From the NCBI GenBank assembly GCA_037074765.1, contig JBAMDO010000050.1:1-64000 (forward strand): a stretch of 64,000 bases of DNA. The letters are read 5' to 3'. The position numbers and the translations under genes were made by a program. Source of the DNA: Mansonella perstans. Its lineage: Eukaryota; Nematoda; Chromadorea; Rhabditida; Onchocercidae. The notes beneath the pieces were generated by a model. The model worked only from the letters and a program-made list of their open reading frames with translations. It searched no databases and was not told the origin of the DNA. Below are positions 27,901-41,101 of this stretch, piece by piece (the stretch's first letter is position 1; each line of letters starts with the position of its first letter).

Positions 27901-29985
27901 GATTTGAAATGATAATAAGGGTAGCTTAAATGCAATGCAAAAAGATCAATAGAGGGCAAAGTTCGAAATTAAGCATTTCTCTCATTAGCATTCAACCACA
28001 AAAGAATACAGTCATAAAGTGCAACTCACCAATAAGTGTGATAATATTTACGACGGATGTGAATGTACCGCATATGTTGTTGCCCAATATCAATGCATTG
28101 GTATAGTGAGAAGGGAAGTTGGCAACTAAACCATAAAGTGAACCTTGATAAACGCCATTAGTTGCATTTAATAACACCACTGTGATCAAGGTAATGAAAA
28201 AGAATGCTCTAATCACTGAAAAAAATGAATTGAATAATGAATTGAATAAAAGAGACTAAAAACCATCTTTAAGCGAAAAAAAATAGCGAAAATAAAATAA
28301 TTTCCAGGGATCACATTAATCTTGGCTAGGGAAATAAAAACTTACTACGAGAAACGTCAACAAAGGTAAATATGAGTGTTACCAGAATGATAATCATCAA
28401 AACAAAAAGCGAAAAGATGATTCTTCGTTCAAGACCGCCTCTATAAATTATTGCTGACAAATTTATTACTAACAAAAAAAAATTTATTGGCGAAAAAAAG
28501 TCAGTGGAATCCAAATGCTATCATTAGAGAGTTAAATTAGACACTTCTACCGCATTTTCATTCCAGTTTCTTTCGTTTTATTGATACCGGTTTTGAGCCC
28601 ACTAGATTCACTTGTTGAAATCAATATTGGTGAAAAGTATGACTATTTAGTCGGTAGTAGATACATGAGAAGCACAGGTAAAATTATTACAAACAAGATT
28701 ATAAAATTATCTGATCCAACACACTCTCCCGTTAGATTGTGAATGGCTCATCTCTCAGGGCATTACTCATTTCTTTATCATTTCATAGGTTTTTAGTAGT
28801 TCACTTTTTCGAAAAATTGGAAATTTATTTTGACATAGTCTCTTCATGGAGAACATTTACAGTACAAACACGAACTATAAAATCGATGTTCTGAAGGGTA
28901 CAAACTTGATATGGACGAATAAATTGATCAGAGAAAGCAGCAAAATTGGTATTTGCGAAGCAACAGCAACATAACTCAAAAAACAGCGTGAATAATCAGT
29001 CGTGTGCAAAACACCATCGGCACTTACTTCCATGAATTTATAGTTCTGGTAGTACTGAAAGAACTATTTTGTAAAACTAATAATTACAATGTTATTATCA
29101 TAAGTGTTTATATAAGGTTTCTTCAACTGTCTGATAGCCATATAAGCTTAACAAAGTTGAATAAACGTTAAGAAACATAATGATCTTTAAGTGATAAATA
29201 ATAAGCATTTTATGGAAGGATAAATCGAAGCGATAACCTGAAAATGACATAGTTCAAGTCGTTGGATGTCTGTGGAATGTTTTACTTAAAATGACTTTTT
29301 TAAATAATAATAGAAACAAAGACTTTGCAGATTTTTTTTTTGAGCAATGATTACACAAGGTATCGTTATAACCAACTCAAATAATGTAACATTTGGACCT
29401 TGAGGTTTCCGAAGGAGGCCATTCCATTAAAAATTTCAAGTGAATCAAAATCTGGGATTACTATACATATAATGCATCAATGTTTCTGTAACTTTCTATC
29501 TCTGCATTCATTTATAACTGCACATGCCTAAATTTTGGTTTTGTTGTTGCTAGGATTTTTAAAAACATTGCACGATTTATCCGATTAGTCATCAAAATGA
29601 TGAGACTCAGAGTTAAGGAAGTAGCTGCAATCACGGGTTGCATATCCTTCCAAAGCAGAACAGCATAATACTTTCGTCAGTTTTATTCTTGAAAAATTTA
29701 TTATCACACTGGTGATTTTTCCGCGACATTGCTGAGTAATGTTGTGCAAAACACCAAGCACCTTCCGGTAATTCACTAATAATTTCATTCAAAACCCTTA
29801 CTATTTTTCTGTAGAACAACAATACTTAAATTCATGATCCGTTTCAAACAATTATAATTGTGCAAGCTTACAGATGGAGCAACTGTGATGAACATATTCC
29901 ACGGCATCAAAATGCCTATCCCATGAAGAAATAAAATGAAATACACAGCATTGTACTTGTCTTCAGGACTTCTATCCAGCATCAT
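24968..29985 (-). CDS. Equilibrative nucleoside transporter (ENT/SLC29 family)
   Basis: Eleven exons on the minus strand: 29872-29985, 28906-29054, 28349-28440, 28030-28215, 27359-27456, 27073-27261, 26509-26629, 25953-26038, 25672-25868, 25422-25483, 24968-25095. They sum to 1422 bp, 473 residues, with every phase matching. The N-terminal KYNAVYFILFLHGIGILMPWN is the first ENT membrane segment. Other family landmarks are VAVASQIP with LSLINLF (TM2 region), NGVYQGSLYGL (TM4), EFYKYYLKK opening a charged cytoplasmic loop of about 60 residues (residues 213-275), and RIAFIPLFIFCN followed by ITSGYFSS (TM8-9). About eleven membrane segments are expected. ENTs move nucleosides down their gradient through the plasma membrane. 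The start is the first of two adjacent ATGs; a TTTTACAG acceptor about 35 bp upstream could receive a spliced leader. The ninth exon's end is tandemly duplicated into the next intron. Confidence 0.94.
25585..25748 (-). repeat. 82-bp tandem duplication across an ENT exon end and its splice donor
   Basis: Two adjacent 82-bp copies, 25585-25666 and 25667-25748, differ at only three positions. Each contains the last about 77 bp of ENT exon 9 plus its GTAAG donor. The copy at 25667-25748 is attached to the rest of the exon and joins in frame to exon 10. The other copy lies in the following intron and keeps an intact GTAAG donor, but no acceptor precedes it. Reading through from the first donor meets TAA at once. 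Confidence 0.9.
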
Positions 29986-31253
29986 AGTAATCAATTTCTT
30001 CAGAAGCGTCCACCTATCTGTAAAACTGTATAAGTTTCATTCTTGGAAAATATGGTGTCTTATTCATTGTTAAGATACTTTGTGCGAAATAACGCGCAAT
30101 TTTCTGTGAACTATTGACAATTTCATTGCATTAAATTCAGATGACTTATTGATATTAGTAGTTTCAGCTACAACGGTTATCAGTCATTTTTCGAATTAAT
30201 TTGCGAAAACAATTTTAGATAATATTTGTTTTCATAAGAAATAAAAATATTCTAAAGTATATCACTAGAAATCGTTAATGAAATGATGTATGAATGTGAA
30301 AAGCAAATAATCAGTAACAAAAGCGCTTATTAAATGATCAGTCCTGAATATACTAGAAAAACCCAAGTTCAACAAATTATCAGCATACTGGACTGCCTAG
30401 TGATTGACTTATTTAACAAAAAAAAACGCAATAACTAACTATCAACAGGCAAGTGTTGACACTTTTTCTACAACAAGCCAAATATCGACTTTGTTTACTA
30501 CAAAAAGTGACAATGAGTGCATTCTCATAAGGAATTTTCATTATAGTCTCTCACTTCTCATTCTTAAACATTTATGTTTCAATACCTAAGGAACGTTCTT
30601 TGTACTGTAATTTACATCAATGAACGATTTCAACAAATCATGCCTTTTTTTTCAACAAATCATGCCTGTATGCTGCACTAAATCATCATAAAATTTAATT
30701 ATAAATCGTTTTGTTATTTTCTCACTATATTTTTAACGAATCGAACAAAAGAGAAATACTCGATTTTTTGAATCAGGCGATTGTAGATAATCTTTTTCAT
30801 CAGCTTTTAAATGCAAAAAAAAGTATGCACTGTTAGTTCAGGACTTATTATTCTACCAAATCAAATTTAAAATACCAAAATTACAAATTTAAAATGGGGA
30901 ATTCATTAATGTGTCAAAAATATTCTTGTGGAATAATCTCTCTTACCTAATACACAATGTTTTTTCACTACATTTTGAAGAAACATCGCCCGACTCACGT
31001 AAATGATTCTCTTAATATCATGTTAGAAGAGAAACTTAAATTAACGCATTGGTACATCATGCTTACAGCAGAAATCCTTTTACTACAAACAGTTTAGAAT
31101 TCACTCAGAAAAAACTTTTAGTCTTATCTTTCAATTATTTGGCAAATTTTTTTTTTTCAAATAATATGTAGGAAACAAAAAAGTGTTAAAAAATGAAACA
31201 TTTTTAATAGGAAAAATACTTTAAAAGCTAGGAAATTATTAACGGTTAATCTG

Positions 31254-31366
31254 ATACGAGCATTTAGAAAACATACGAGCATTTAGAAAAGCATTTAGAA
31301 AACGTACGAGCATTTAGAAAAGCATTTAGAAAAACATATGAGCATTTAGAAAAGCATTTAGAAAAC
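31254..31366. repeat. Short tandem array of GCATTTAGAAAA units
   Basis: About seven copies of a 12-13 bp unit GCATTTAGAAAA, arranged in a higher-order pattern in which every second copy is preceded by ACATACGA or a close variant. This is an ordinary satellite-like expansion; the direct repeats lack CRISPR-type spacers. Confidence 0.85.
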
Positions 31367-32217
31367 ACAATTTCTATGGTTATAATGAAAATGTGAATCA
31401 AAATAAACATAGATCAATGAAATAAAGCATAAGAAAAAAAAAAAAACATTCAACATTAAGCACGAACGATAAGAGAAAAGTTGATTGAAGGCAAAAAATT
31501 ACAGCACAAATTCGATGAAAAAGTGAATTTGAAGGGAAGTTTAAATTAATTCAAAAATAACAATTATGCATAAATTTCTTTGGCAACATTTGAAAGAGGA
31601 AGAGGATATTTGTTACGCTAGAAAAGATAGGATTTGCTGCTCTTTAAAAGTCTTCATTGTTAGCCAAAACTTTGCATTGCAATGAAAAGTAAGGGATAAA
31701 GGTCAAATTTGAAATATAAGGTGTGCTTATGACCGGTATAAAATTGTAGGAATAGGCACTTATAAACCAAAATCATTCGTTTGATTTTTGATTGTTGATT
31801 TTTGCCCTCCTCTGTATGTCTTCAAATACAAACTGTAATAGCACTGTTAGTAAAGTGAAAGTTTTTTTTTTCTCTACTATTTTCGATTTTATTTAAATTA
31901 TCTAGCTAATTAGTTAGTCTCATCTAGCTAATTAGCTAACAAATTAACAAACTCTATGAAATATTTTCGACTAATTTCCAGCTAAAATACTGAACATTTT
32001 TGCTTAGTGTCTTGTCTATTTAATAAACTTTGTTATCATTATAAACAATTATTGAAATAATATCAAAATTTTAAATAGCATTTTCATTTCATAAAATTAT
32101 TCAATTTTTGCTACACAATAATAAATATGTTATTTAAAAAAAAAAACGAATGCAATGAATAAAAATTGGCAATTCAGCACAGTTTCATAAATTGCCTTAC
32201 ACGAGATAATTAACTGG

Positions 32218-32610
32218 TTCACTCATACATTTAGAAGAAACTTCTTCTCTTTTCTTCAATCAAATTAAATATTTTTTGAAAAATGCACGTTCAATTGTTG
32301 TGCAGAAAACTGTAATGAAGTTTTAAAAAGCAACTGGAAAATATTTGTTGATGTATGAAACAACAAAAAAAATTGCAATTAATTAATGCAGAAAAAATTG
32401 AGAATTAATTAACTCATACAGTTACAGGCATTTCTTGTTTCTTAAACAAACCAAATATTTTTAAAAATTGTTTACCCAACTGTTTCACCGAGAATTGTAA
32501 TGAAGTCCCGAAGTAATTGCGAGATGTTTTTTAATGTGTGAAATATGTATGAAAAATGCAATATTCCATCAATTGCATGAGAAAGACGCAATTGATGTAT
32601 TTTCAAAAAT
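32218..32610. repeat. Diverged tandem duplication, about 195-bp period
   Basis: Two adjacent segments, about 32218-32415 and 32410-32610, align over most of their length. Shared blocks include ACTCATAC near the start, CAAATATTTTT-like and TGTAATGAAGT in the middle, and ATGTATGAAA toward the end. Identity looks to be about 60-70 percent, so the event is old. No continuous reading frame runs through both copies. Confidence 0.5.
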
Positions 32611-33686
32611 CCCAAATTAAAAAATAAATTTGAACGAATAAAGCAATTATCAAAATAGCATGAAACTTTTAACATGATTTAATCATTCGTGATCTGCTAA
32701 TTATAATCGATAATTGCCTCTCCGTTCTGCAATCAAAAAAAAAAATGCTATGAAGCATGCTATGAAAAATTCTTTGAAAACTGTAACATTTTGTTTTTCT
32801 CATTATTTATCGAGAAGAATTTTATGGCAAATTTCGCCATAAAATCTCATCATGATATGAGATATTGGCCAGAGTCTTTTTATGCCTACAAGGTTAAAGG
32901 TAATAAATGTGAGGTGATAATTATTGTAAGATTGTAAGATTGTAAGTAAGGTGATAAGAGATTTCCCAGAAATTAATAATGAGAGAAGCTACGAAAATTG
33001 TTTAGTTTAATTTTAATTTTTGCTAAAATGTTGCGCAAATAAAAAAAATGAGTAAATATTACCTATATTTCTGTAAAAAAAAAAAAAGGAATTTTTTCTT
33101 GAGCATTTCAAGATTGATAAATATTTGATATGCGATACAGCCAACTACATTTCCCATTCCGTATAATGCAAATTCTTGGATATTACTGTACTTGTCGGTC
33201 CAGTAAATCAGCCTAGTAATTAGTATGTCAGTATGGTAATTAGTATGGTAATTAATAATCACAACTGTTGAGTCACTGAATGAAAACTGATTTTTAGAAA
33301 AAATGGTTTTAAATGCAATTAGAAATTGCTTTCGTAAGTGACAACGCTTTAAAGAAATCGATAAACGTGTAGCAACAATCTAAATTCGGATACTATTACA
33401 TGCTAACATAGTAAGCACTACAACAGAAATCTAATAAACGACCTAATCAGATCTTTGTCTGCAATACCCGTTTAATTACATATCGGCGTGCTGTAGATAT
33501 CCTGCAAGATGGCCATATGATCTTCATAACTTAATCAAAACGAATTTTTTTCGAGGGAATTTAGAATAATTAGAGATATTCGAAGAAATGCAGCCATACA
33601 TGGATCAGGTTAGTGTCATACCATGGAAGAAATCCGTGAACAGATTGCGCAATAATTATGGATTGTGTTGTCAACCTTTGCCCTGA

Positions 33687-33704
33687 GCCTAAGCCTAAAC
33701 CTAA
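33687..33704. repeat. Interstitial telomere-like tract (GCCTAA)3
   Basis: Three consecutive hexamers GCCTAA, GCCTAA, ACCTAA. The complement is TTAGGC, the nematode telomere repeat; 17 of 18 positions match. The tract runs directly into the tRNA-like relic that follows. Confidence 0.55.
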
Positions 33705-33757
33705 GTGGTAGAGCGTTTGTAAACAGAAGGTCGTTTTTCGATCCCAGCATGAGGCAT
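33699..33757 (+). pseudogene. tRNA-like relic without anticodon loop
   Basis: AAGTGGTAGAGCG matches the tRNA D-arm/A box and TTTTTCGATCCC resembles a T-arm/B box, at about normal spacing. Between them TTTGT and ACAGA can pair as an anticodon stem, but only two bases lie between the arms where seven should be, so the anticodon is gone. The 5' D-arm half is altered and the acceptor stem does not pair convincingly with GAGGC near the 3' end. I infer a tRNA pseudogene or tRNA-derived element; a covariance model search would settle it. Confidence 0.4.
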
Positions 33758-36700
33758 ATGAAAATTCAAAAAGGGGTTTTGCATGGAGCTTTTTTATATG
33801 ACTGGACAAATTAAATGAAAAGAAATTTCAATAATTTTGCTAGAGGACAATCTTGCAATTTGTTTATCTCATCTCGAGACCAAAAAATTTATGAAAACTT
33901 TTTATTTTATTAGTATGGATTAATGGAAATAGTCGATGTAGTTTCTTTTGCTACTTATCAAGGAAACAAGGATGAAGGTTCATTGATGACGGTTGATTTA
34001 TCAGCGAATGGAAGTAATAGAGTTATGACTGGAACAACCAGCATTTCATGTTTGCACAGAATTTGAACTAATTGAACAGAGATAATTGAAGTGAACTGAC
34101 CGAACAATTTCCTGTAGTTTATCTAGAATGTTTATCTAGTGCCTAGCAAACTGATCAAATTAAAACGCGTGAAATTAGAAAAAAAACAAATAAAAAGAGC
34201 AGAGATCAGGAGTCGGTAGATAATAATTACAAAGGAAATAATTTTGAGTTCTGAGGTCATCAGATATGACAATTATTTAAACGGAAATAACTCTAGGCAA
34301 ATGATAGGCAGTAAATTAAATATAATATTCCGAATCATTTATAAGATGCTTCTAACAAACTTCTATAAATTGTAGGTCTTGAATTATAGTGAAACAATGG
34401 TACAAGTTATCTCATAATTATTATAATATAAACTTACAGAAAGATTCCGGTTTTTTCCTTTCGCATCGATTGCTGGGTCTTTACCATTATAGTGTACGCT
34501 TAATTTCTCAGAAAAATGATCGTAAGCGTGAACATATACGCTTTGTTTTTTTTTTTTTTTGAGAAATGTCACCTGATGTCAGGAATTACTGCTCTTAGCA
34601 TCAACCAACTAACAGAGAAATAAAGGAGAAATTGCTTGCTATCTTCTAATGAGCTGTCTGGATGATATGCATATTATATTTATCATCGATCTGTTGCAAG
34701 ACATTCTGGAAAGTTGCGAGGCCAGTGCTGATACTGCAACAATTTTGAGTTTTCTTGAATCCTTGTATCATATTTCGTCTCTTTCTAGCTGAACCCAGCA
34801 ACGATGAAAGAAAACCGATTTCAATCCTGGTGCAGTATTGTTTTCATGATATAACTTTATGTTTGTCGTATCTTCTTTTTATTTTAATCTGTTCTCGTTA
34901 ACTTGTTGGTTTCAAAAACGAATCGATAGCTTTATATTTAAACTGCCTTTCCTGTCATTTTCAGTTGCATTGGCACTCACTGTTTCATGTGTCGCTGCTG
35001 TTTCACGTCGTATGACTTTTGCATGGTTTCTGATCTCTATGCTTTCTGAAAATCATAGCGAAAATAAATTTTATATAATTTTAATATTGTTGAAAATTAC
35101 AATATTGACGGTTTAATTTGCAAAATGATGGAAAAAAAACTTACAAATTCTTTCTATTACGATTATAATTTCTATGAACTGATTATGCTTATAAATACAT
35201 TACTATAAATGTAAGTATCGTCAAGAAATAACTGTGCTGGATACAATATGCACAAATAGTACAAAGTTACACTAACCTGAAGCCGCAAAGATGTATGGTA
35301 ATTGAAATAGGAGGAAGCTGAAATGAGCAACTGTTTATTTTCTTTTATCTTCTAGGAAGAGCGGACACCAGCAATATGAAAGAGAACCTCGAAACACATA
35401 GATTTCTTTACTTTTCTGTCGTCTGGCTGAATCAATGGGATAATAATTTTGTTATTTTTCCGAGTTAAGACAAGAAAATAATATTCGCATGGAATTGAAC
35501 TGACAATTAGATTTGATTATCTGATTAACTTTTTTGCAACTTGCTTACTCTGTTTTATAGCTAATTCCATTGTCAAAACTTTTCGTAGACGAAAAACGTC
35601 AGACAACAGCAAAGCAAGAAAATCGTACGATTTTGACAAATGCACATTGTGTTTTTACTCGATTCAGTTTGCAACAACTATTCACTGCCATATCGTTTCA
35701 CTTCTGGCACATTTGCTTACCGATTTCATACTTGCCTGTAGCATAAAGCAATCCCTAACATCCTGTACAAATCCTGAAGAATGGATGATTTCGATCAAGC
35801 GATTTTTTAAACTGGCTTTTCTTCATTTTTAAAGAGAAAGTTGAAGTTTTCTTGAATGCACAAATTTCAGTCCAGAAATTGAAATTATAAAAAAAGCGAT
35901 GTGCTAGTAGAAGTGCTTTAAAATAGATGACATAAGGAAAACAATATTAAAAAATATTTAGAGAAATAAATCAATCCGGAAATCGACTTAACAATGTAGC
36001 TTCCATATATATTTCCTTCACTTGTTCAAAAAGCATATAATTTTTTGTGCTTTTATATTATTAGGAAACTGTTTTTTGGCAAAAAAATTGCTTAAAATAC
36101 ATACAATTTGTTTTCCATGTTACTGTTTGTTACAAATTTTCAATAATTTTAAAAACTTCGTACGAAATAATCATTTCTCATTTATATATCAATCAACACT
36201 ACTGACGTTTGAATTTTAATAAATGTGCCAGAACATTTTCAATCGAACTTAATTTCCTACAGAATATGAAAGCTATCAACAAAGTGATTCCCTTCTTCCT
36301 TAGATACGAGATATCTATCATGTTCACAAGATAATTGTACTGTCACTCATTACGAGATGACCAATGTAATTTTATTGCTCATTTTTCTCACATCACATTT
36401 TTTTTGTCGATAAAAATTTTCTCATTGTAGAAGACATCAGATGAGGTCACAGCGTTCGAGGATTTCGATTTAAACTTATTCGGCTGATGCGATTCTGGAT
36501 CGTGCAGCAGAGAAGGAAGCATTCCGCAGTATGTTGAAACATAAATAAATCAATACTTCGGACATTTTTAAATCACAAGAATAAATCTTAGTCGAATAAA
36601 TCTTTACGAGAAATTATTAGAACTACAACAAATGTTGCTTCCATAATTCAACAAATATGACGAGGAATTTTTGCACTTCCATCTAAACTTATGGTTGACG

Positions 36701-37075
36701 AATAGCTGATGAAATGATTTCCTTATGAAACTTTCTCAGTGAAAATGTAAAGATGAAGCATTCCTGAGCACCTGATAAAGAAAAGTACATTCCATGAAAA
36801 GATAAAGAAACAGAAAAAACAGTAAACAAAACGAAGAAAAAGAGTAAAAGTTGAATACGTATTCACATTGGTAACAAGACACAAAAAGGAAGAAAGATCA
36901 TTTGCAAAAACATTTTATCGATTTGTTAAAATTTAGAAAACAGTATTATTCATTTCTTTCATTAAAATAACTTAAGATTTACACAGTAATTCAAAATTTT
37001 ACATTATTAAATGACTACAAAAAGAGGTTTTTTGTCATAAAGTTTCACTAACAAACGAACAGATGAAAGCAATTG

Positions 37076-37081
37076 TTTATT
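37076..37081 (-). terminator. Polyadenylation signal of the co-SMAD gene
   Basis: AATAAA on the minus strand, about 34 bases after the co-SMAD stop codon. Confidence 0.6.
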
Positions 37082-37114
37082 AGCAACATCACAATTATTG
37101 ATAGCAGGTAAATT

Positions 37115-40100
37115 TCAAAACTGAGATGAAGAAAAGCTGTTTAAAGTTGGATTATGAAGAACTTCATCAAGCAGTTGAAGAGCCCTGTTTATCTGGACCT
37201 CAATCCAGCATGGCGTTTCTTTGATTGATTTACGATCATAATCAGGTCCCCATCCTTTGACAAAAGATACTGCCAAAGAGCACAGCTTGCGTAATTCATC
37301 AACGCCAACACTTGCAGCCTAAATAAATATCAATATTGTTTTAAAGTGATACCAAAGCAATAGAGGAATGAATAAACAAAGCAATGCAATAGAGGAATTG
37401 CACCGGTATCTTCTAAAGAATTAATAAATTAAAGAATCAATGAGGTCTTTTTTCACTGATAATGAAATACAATTTGGTACTATCAAATGTGCACCCCGCA
37501 ACTCATTCCTTGCCTTGATTTTGAGACTTCGTTACATTTAAAATTCAAGAGAACTGATGAAACAAATTAAATCATGAGGCATTAAAACTTATAGTGAAAT
37601 TACTGGTGAAACTTGCATGAAACATAAAGTATCGATCAGAAAATGCAACAATAAAGGTAACCTGATTTAAACGGCCAGCAAGTTCCGCTGACTTTCTGTC
37701 CATTCCAAACAATGGATTTCTTGAATTATCGGATGAATTATTCAGTATTTCCGCCGCTATCAACTGATACATATTCTGCTGTCGCAGTTGATGGTAGCAT
37801 TGACGTAAGTCGAAAACCTGAATCCAGTACGTAAAGAAGCACAAGAACCGCAGTGCCACACAGCCATCAGTGAGCAAAAAGTTTTAAAATATTCAATTTT
37901 ATTCAGCAAGAAAAACAACATTTTTTGGAAAAGTCAAATCTTCGCAACTGGTTCGGGAATACAAACTTTTAATGTTGCTTGAGAATAAATCTTGTGTACA
38001 GCATCGCCTGGAACTCGTCCCGCTTCACGATCGAGATACGAACTTTGAACAAAAACTGGCCGATCCGACAAACATGTCAACCAAACATCACCCTCTCCTT
38101 TTACGTCCAATCGAATCCCACGACCAATATGCTTCCTTTGATAATACACGGCATAATGATTGACACAAAACCTCCCGTCAAGAACAGCATAAAAATAAAA
38201 ACCAGCTTAATTTCAACACTTGGAACATAATTCCCTAAAAACACCTTCACGGAAAATTTAAGAAATTTTGAAATATACAGTTCACAGAAAGAAATAAATC
38301 ATGTATCAACCAACCTACACCGTTCACTCTCATCAGTACGTTGAACATTGGAAAGAGATCCTAAACAAAAACGACCAGGAGCAGATGGATCAACTCCGCC
38401 ATCAATATAGACCGCCGGTGCACTTACAGCAAATGTTTCACCAACTTTTGTGTTGAACTCATAATAAGAAATGACGCACCAATTTGCGGGATCTTGAACA
38501 GAATCAATAAAAAGTAGCTGTAATATCAATTTTCAATCCACAAGAAGCTGTTCTAAAGGACAATTCTAAATTTGATTTGTACCTGTTTATAAAAATAGTA
38601 AATGAAATTGGGATCCTTACGTGGACTTATCGATATAGGTTCCACTTTGTCACGAATTCTAGATTCTACGTGATGCTGAGCTTCTTCTAAATAGCAATTT
38701 GAAATAAATTTAAGGTGCTTTATTTAGAACAAGCACTGGTGGCAATTGATTAGTCTAAACTGATTCCTACAGATTCGACTTCCAGGAAAAAAAGTTATTG
38801 TTCACTGTAGAGCACCTTACTCGTTTGTGCATAGAATGAAATAGTAGAACCTACAAATAAAAAATAATTTTGCAATATCACTCACGCGAGTTAGTGAATG
38901 CTGATGAGGAAGATAGTTGTAATGATGGATTCAACCCCACAGTAATAGACTGAGTTTGGTAAGTGTTTTGCAGCTGCATGGAACTCGAAGAAAATGGAAT
39001 CGGATTTATCACTGTTGCTATAAAAAAAAAAAAAAAAAGAAAAAACAGAAATTTGCCATAAATTTGAAACATATAGGCAAAAAGACGGAAGGTAAGAACG
39101 GCGTCAAGTAGTGTTACAATTAAATTATTAAAAAATGAATTAACCTTGTGAATGTTAAACTGAGGCAAACTTACGAATCTGTGATCGGATTGTGACTGCT
39201 GCAGCAACTGCGTTCTGCTCACTGTTGCTCCAAGATTGGTTTCGCGTTACACATACACTGGAGCCGCTAAATAGATCCTGCTCACCACCAGACAACTTTT
39301 TTGTCTCTGCAATGACCTAGATGTCAATAATTCCCAGTGCAGAATCACCTGACACTTTCTAATACAACGAAAAAGAAAAATCTTTTTGCAATGACACCTG
39401 TTTTGACAACATTGGAAGCACGCAGTGCTGACGCATACGCAAGTGTCTTTGCAGTCCAACCATCATTCTCATTAAGCGCTGGGTTTCTGTAATTTCATAT
39501 TTGACTAAATGTCCAGTCAAAATAATGAATAAGTATAATTACAAAATTCTGCTGATATGTGGCACTACGCGAAAATCACCGCCTCGTGATTGGAATGCAG
39601 AGTCTATATTATGATTATTAAATCAAGCATATCAAACAAACGCATATTCTCATTTAAACCAGCAATACCAACAAAAAAAAATCGCCAACAGATTATTACA
39701 ACTTTTAAAAATTACTTTGACAAATCATCGCCAGTTCCTGCACTTCCTGGAGACACAGTGTTTAAATCGTCTTGTGATGAAAAGCGATGTTCAATCTTTA
39801 AATTTGACAAATCAATGGTGCCAACACCTGGCGGAACAACACGTTCGTAATGATATGGATTAACGCAAACCTGTAATACCACCTCATGAACCAATAAGAT
39901 TTGAAATAAAAATAATTTCGAAACAGAAGATGCTACAAAACCTTACAAGATCACATTTCAGATCAAATGCACACTGACAAATTGGCAAATGTTTCAGTTC
40001 ATTTTTGTGTAAATCAGGCCATCTCCAAATACGTGCATAAACGACGTGCGGAAAACCTTTTCTTCCAGCCACCTGCAAAAATAAAGAAGTTTGAATTGAT

Positions 40101-41095
40101 TATATCCTTACATAATGCTGATTAAATAAATTTTGGTCTACTACATAATCAAGACGAAAACAAGATAAGGCTGTGATGATTATGATGTAACAAATTTATA
40201 TTGGATAACTTCAAATCAGATCCTAGCAATTAAACATTACAAAAAGAGAATGGACCACTTTTAACAGATAAGGTCAGGGAAAATACACAATTCACTAAAA
40301 TAAGAAAAGATACATCTACAGCATGTCAAATTAATCTGTAAAATCAAACCGAATAAAGTGAACGAACTCAAGATTCCATATTCCTTACCTGCAGTCGTCC
40401 ATCCAAAGTACGCTGAATCGTAACACATTTCGGTAAAATCTTTCCATATGATGTAATAGTGGTAATCAGTGCATCCAGTTCATCATGTTTATCCTTCAGT
40501 TTCTTAATCAAACTTTCAATAGCTTTACGACTGAATTCCTCATCTCGCCCCTAAAAAGAAGTACAAGTACATAGTTTGCAACTGGTTGTGAACTACCTTA
40601 TGGAGAACTTCATGTATTCTTCGATATGTATTTTATACATAGTTGAACTACAATCGAGCAAACTTGTTTTTTCGAAATAGACAAGTTTATATAACATCGG
40701 TTTTAAATTGGAAAAATATCATTTTTCCTAGAAATATGCTCCAAAAAAATGAAAATACTCAGGGATGCAAAGATAATTATTTCTCCAATGGAGGAAGTTT
40801 CAAACCCTACTGGGACTTACAATAATATAATTACCGTATGATACATCATCAGATACTGTGTAATTGTAGCGCATGCATCGGTACTTGTCGGACGTTGTGT
40901 GGACTGCAATTGAGACCTAACCTGGCTGTTTGAACTATGTAACTGTGTACCAGTACTTGAAAATTGTGGAATTTGGCCACCTGGGCTACAACGAAACTGT
41001 GGAAGAACTGATGCACTCACATCAGCATTCGTAATCGAACTCACATGTTTCGCTGCCAGTCCCAGAGGTGATACTGGACTGAAATTCGATGACAT
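37115..41095 (-). CDS. Co-SMAD transcription factor (SMAD4 type; sma-4 or daf-3 orthologue)
   Basis: Twelve exons: 40835-41095, 40389-40550, 39947-40072, 39716-39870, 39398-39486, 39175-39306, 38886-39017, 38583-38686, 38315-38517, 37967-38135, 37662-37817, 37115-37318. All phases match; 630 residues. The MH1 domain (about residues 75-205) has [20 protein letters not shown], the DNA-binding hairpin of SMAD4, and the zinc ligands ([16 protein letters not shown]). A Ser/Gln-rich linker follows. The MH2 domain (about 395-630) has [47 protein letters not shown] and [11 protein letters not shown]. There is no C-terminal SSxS, as expected of a co-SMAD. It partners receptor SMADs in BMP/TGF-beta signalling in the nucleus. 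The first exon follows a TTTTTCAG acceptor with the ATG five bases inside it, a typical trans-splice site. I cannot decide between sma-4 and daf-3. Confidence 0.95.
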
Positions 41096-41101
41096 CACAT
41101 C

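Larger units (their letters stand above)
29986..37114. other. Gene-poor intergenic region
   Basis: About 7 kb between the ENT start and the co-SMAD stop. It is AT-rich with several repeats (31254-31366, 32218-32610), a telomere-like tract and tRNA-like relic at 33687-33757, and no gene I can recognise. Minus-strand frames at 32472-32675 and 33059-33262 look slightly protein-like, but I cannot join them or match them to a family. Confidence 0.5.

Noticed and set aside
31254..31366. Regular short repeats that could suggest a CRISPR array
   Set aside because: The units are adjacent with no unique spacers of uniform length, and the genome is eukaryotic.
33059..33262. Minus-strand frame containing YWTD and a hydrophobic stretch
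   Set aside because: A single YWTD without the repeated beta-propeller context is not evidence of an LDL-receptor-type domain, and no joining exons were found.
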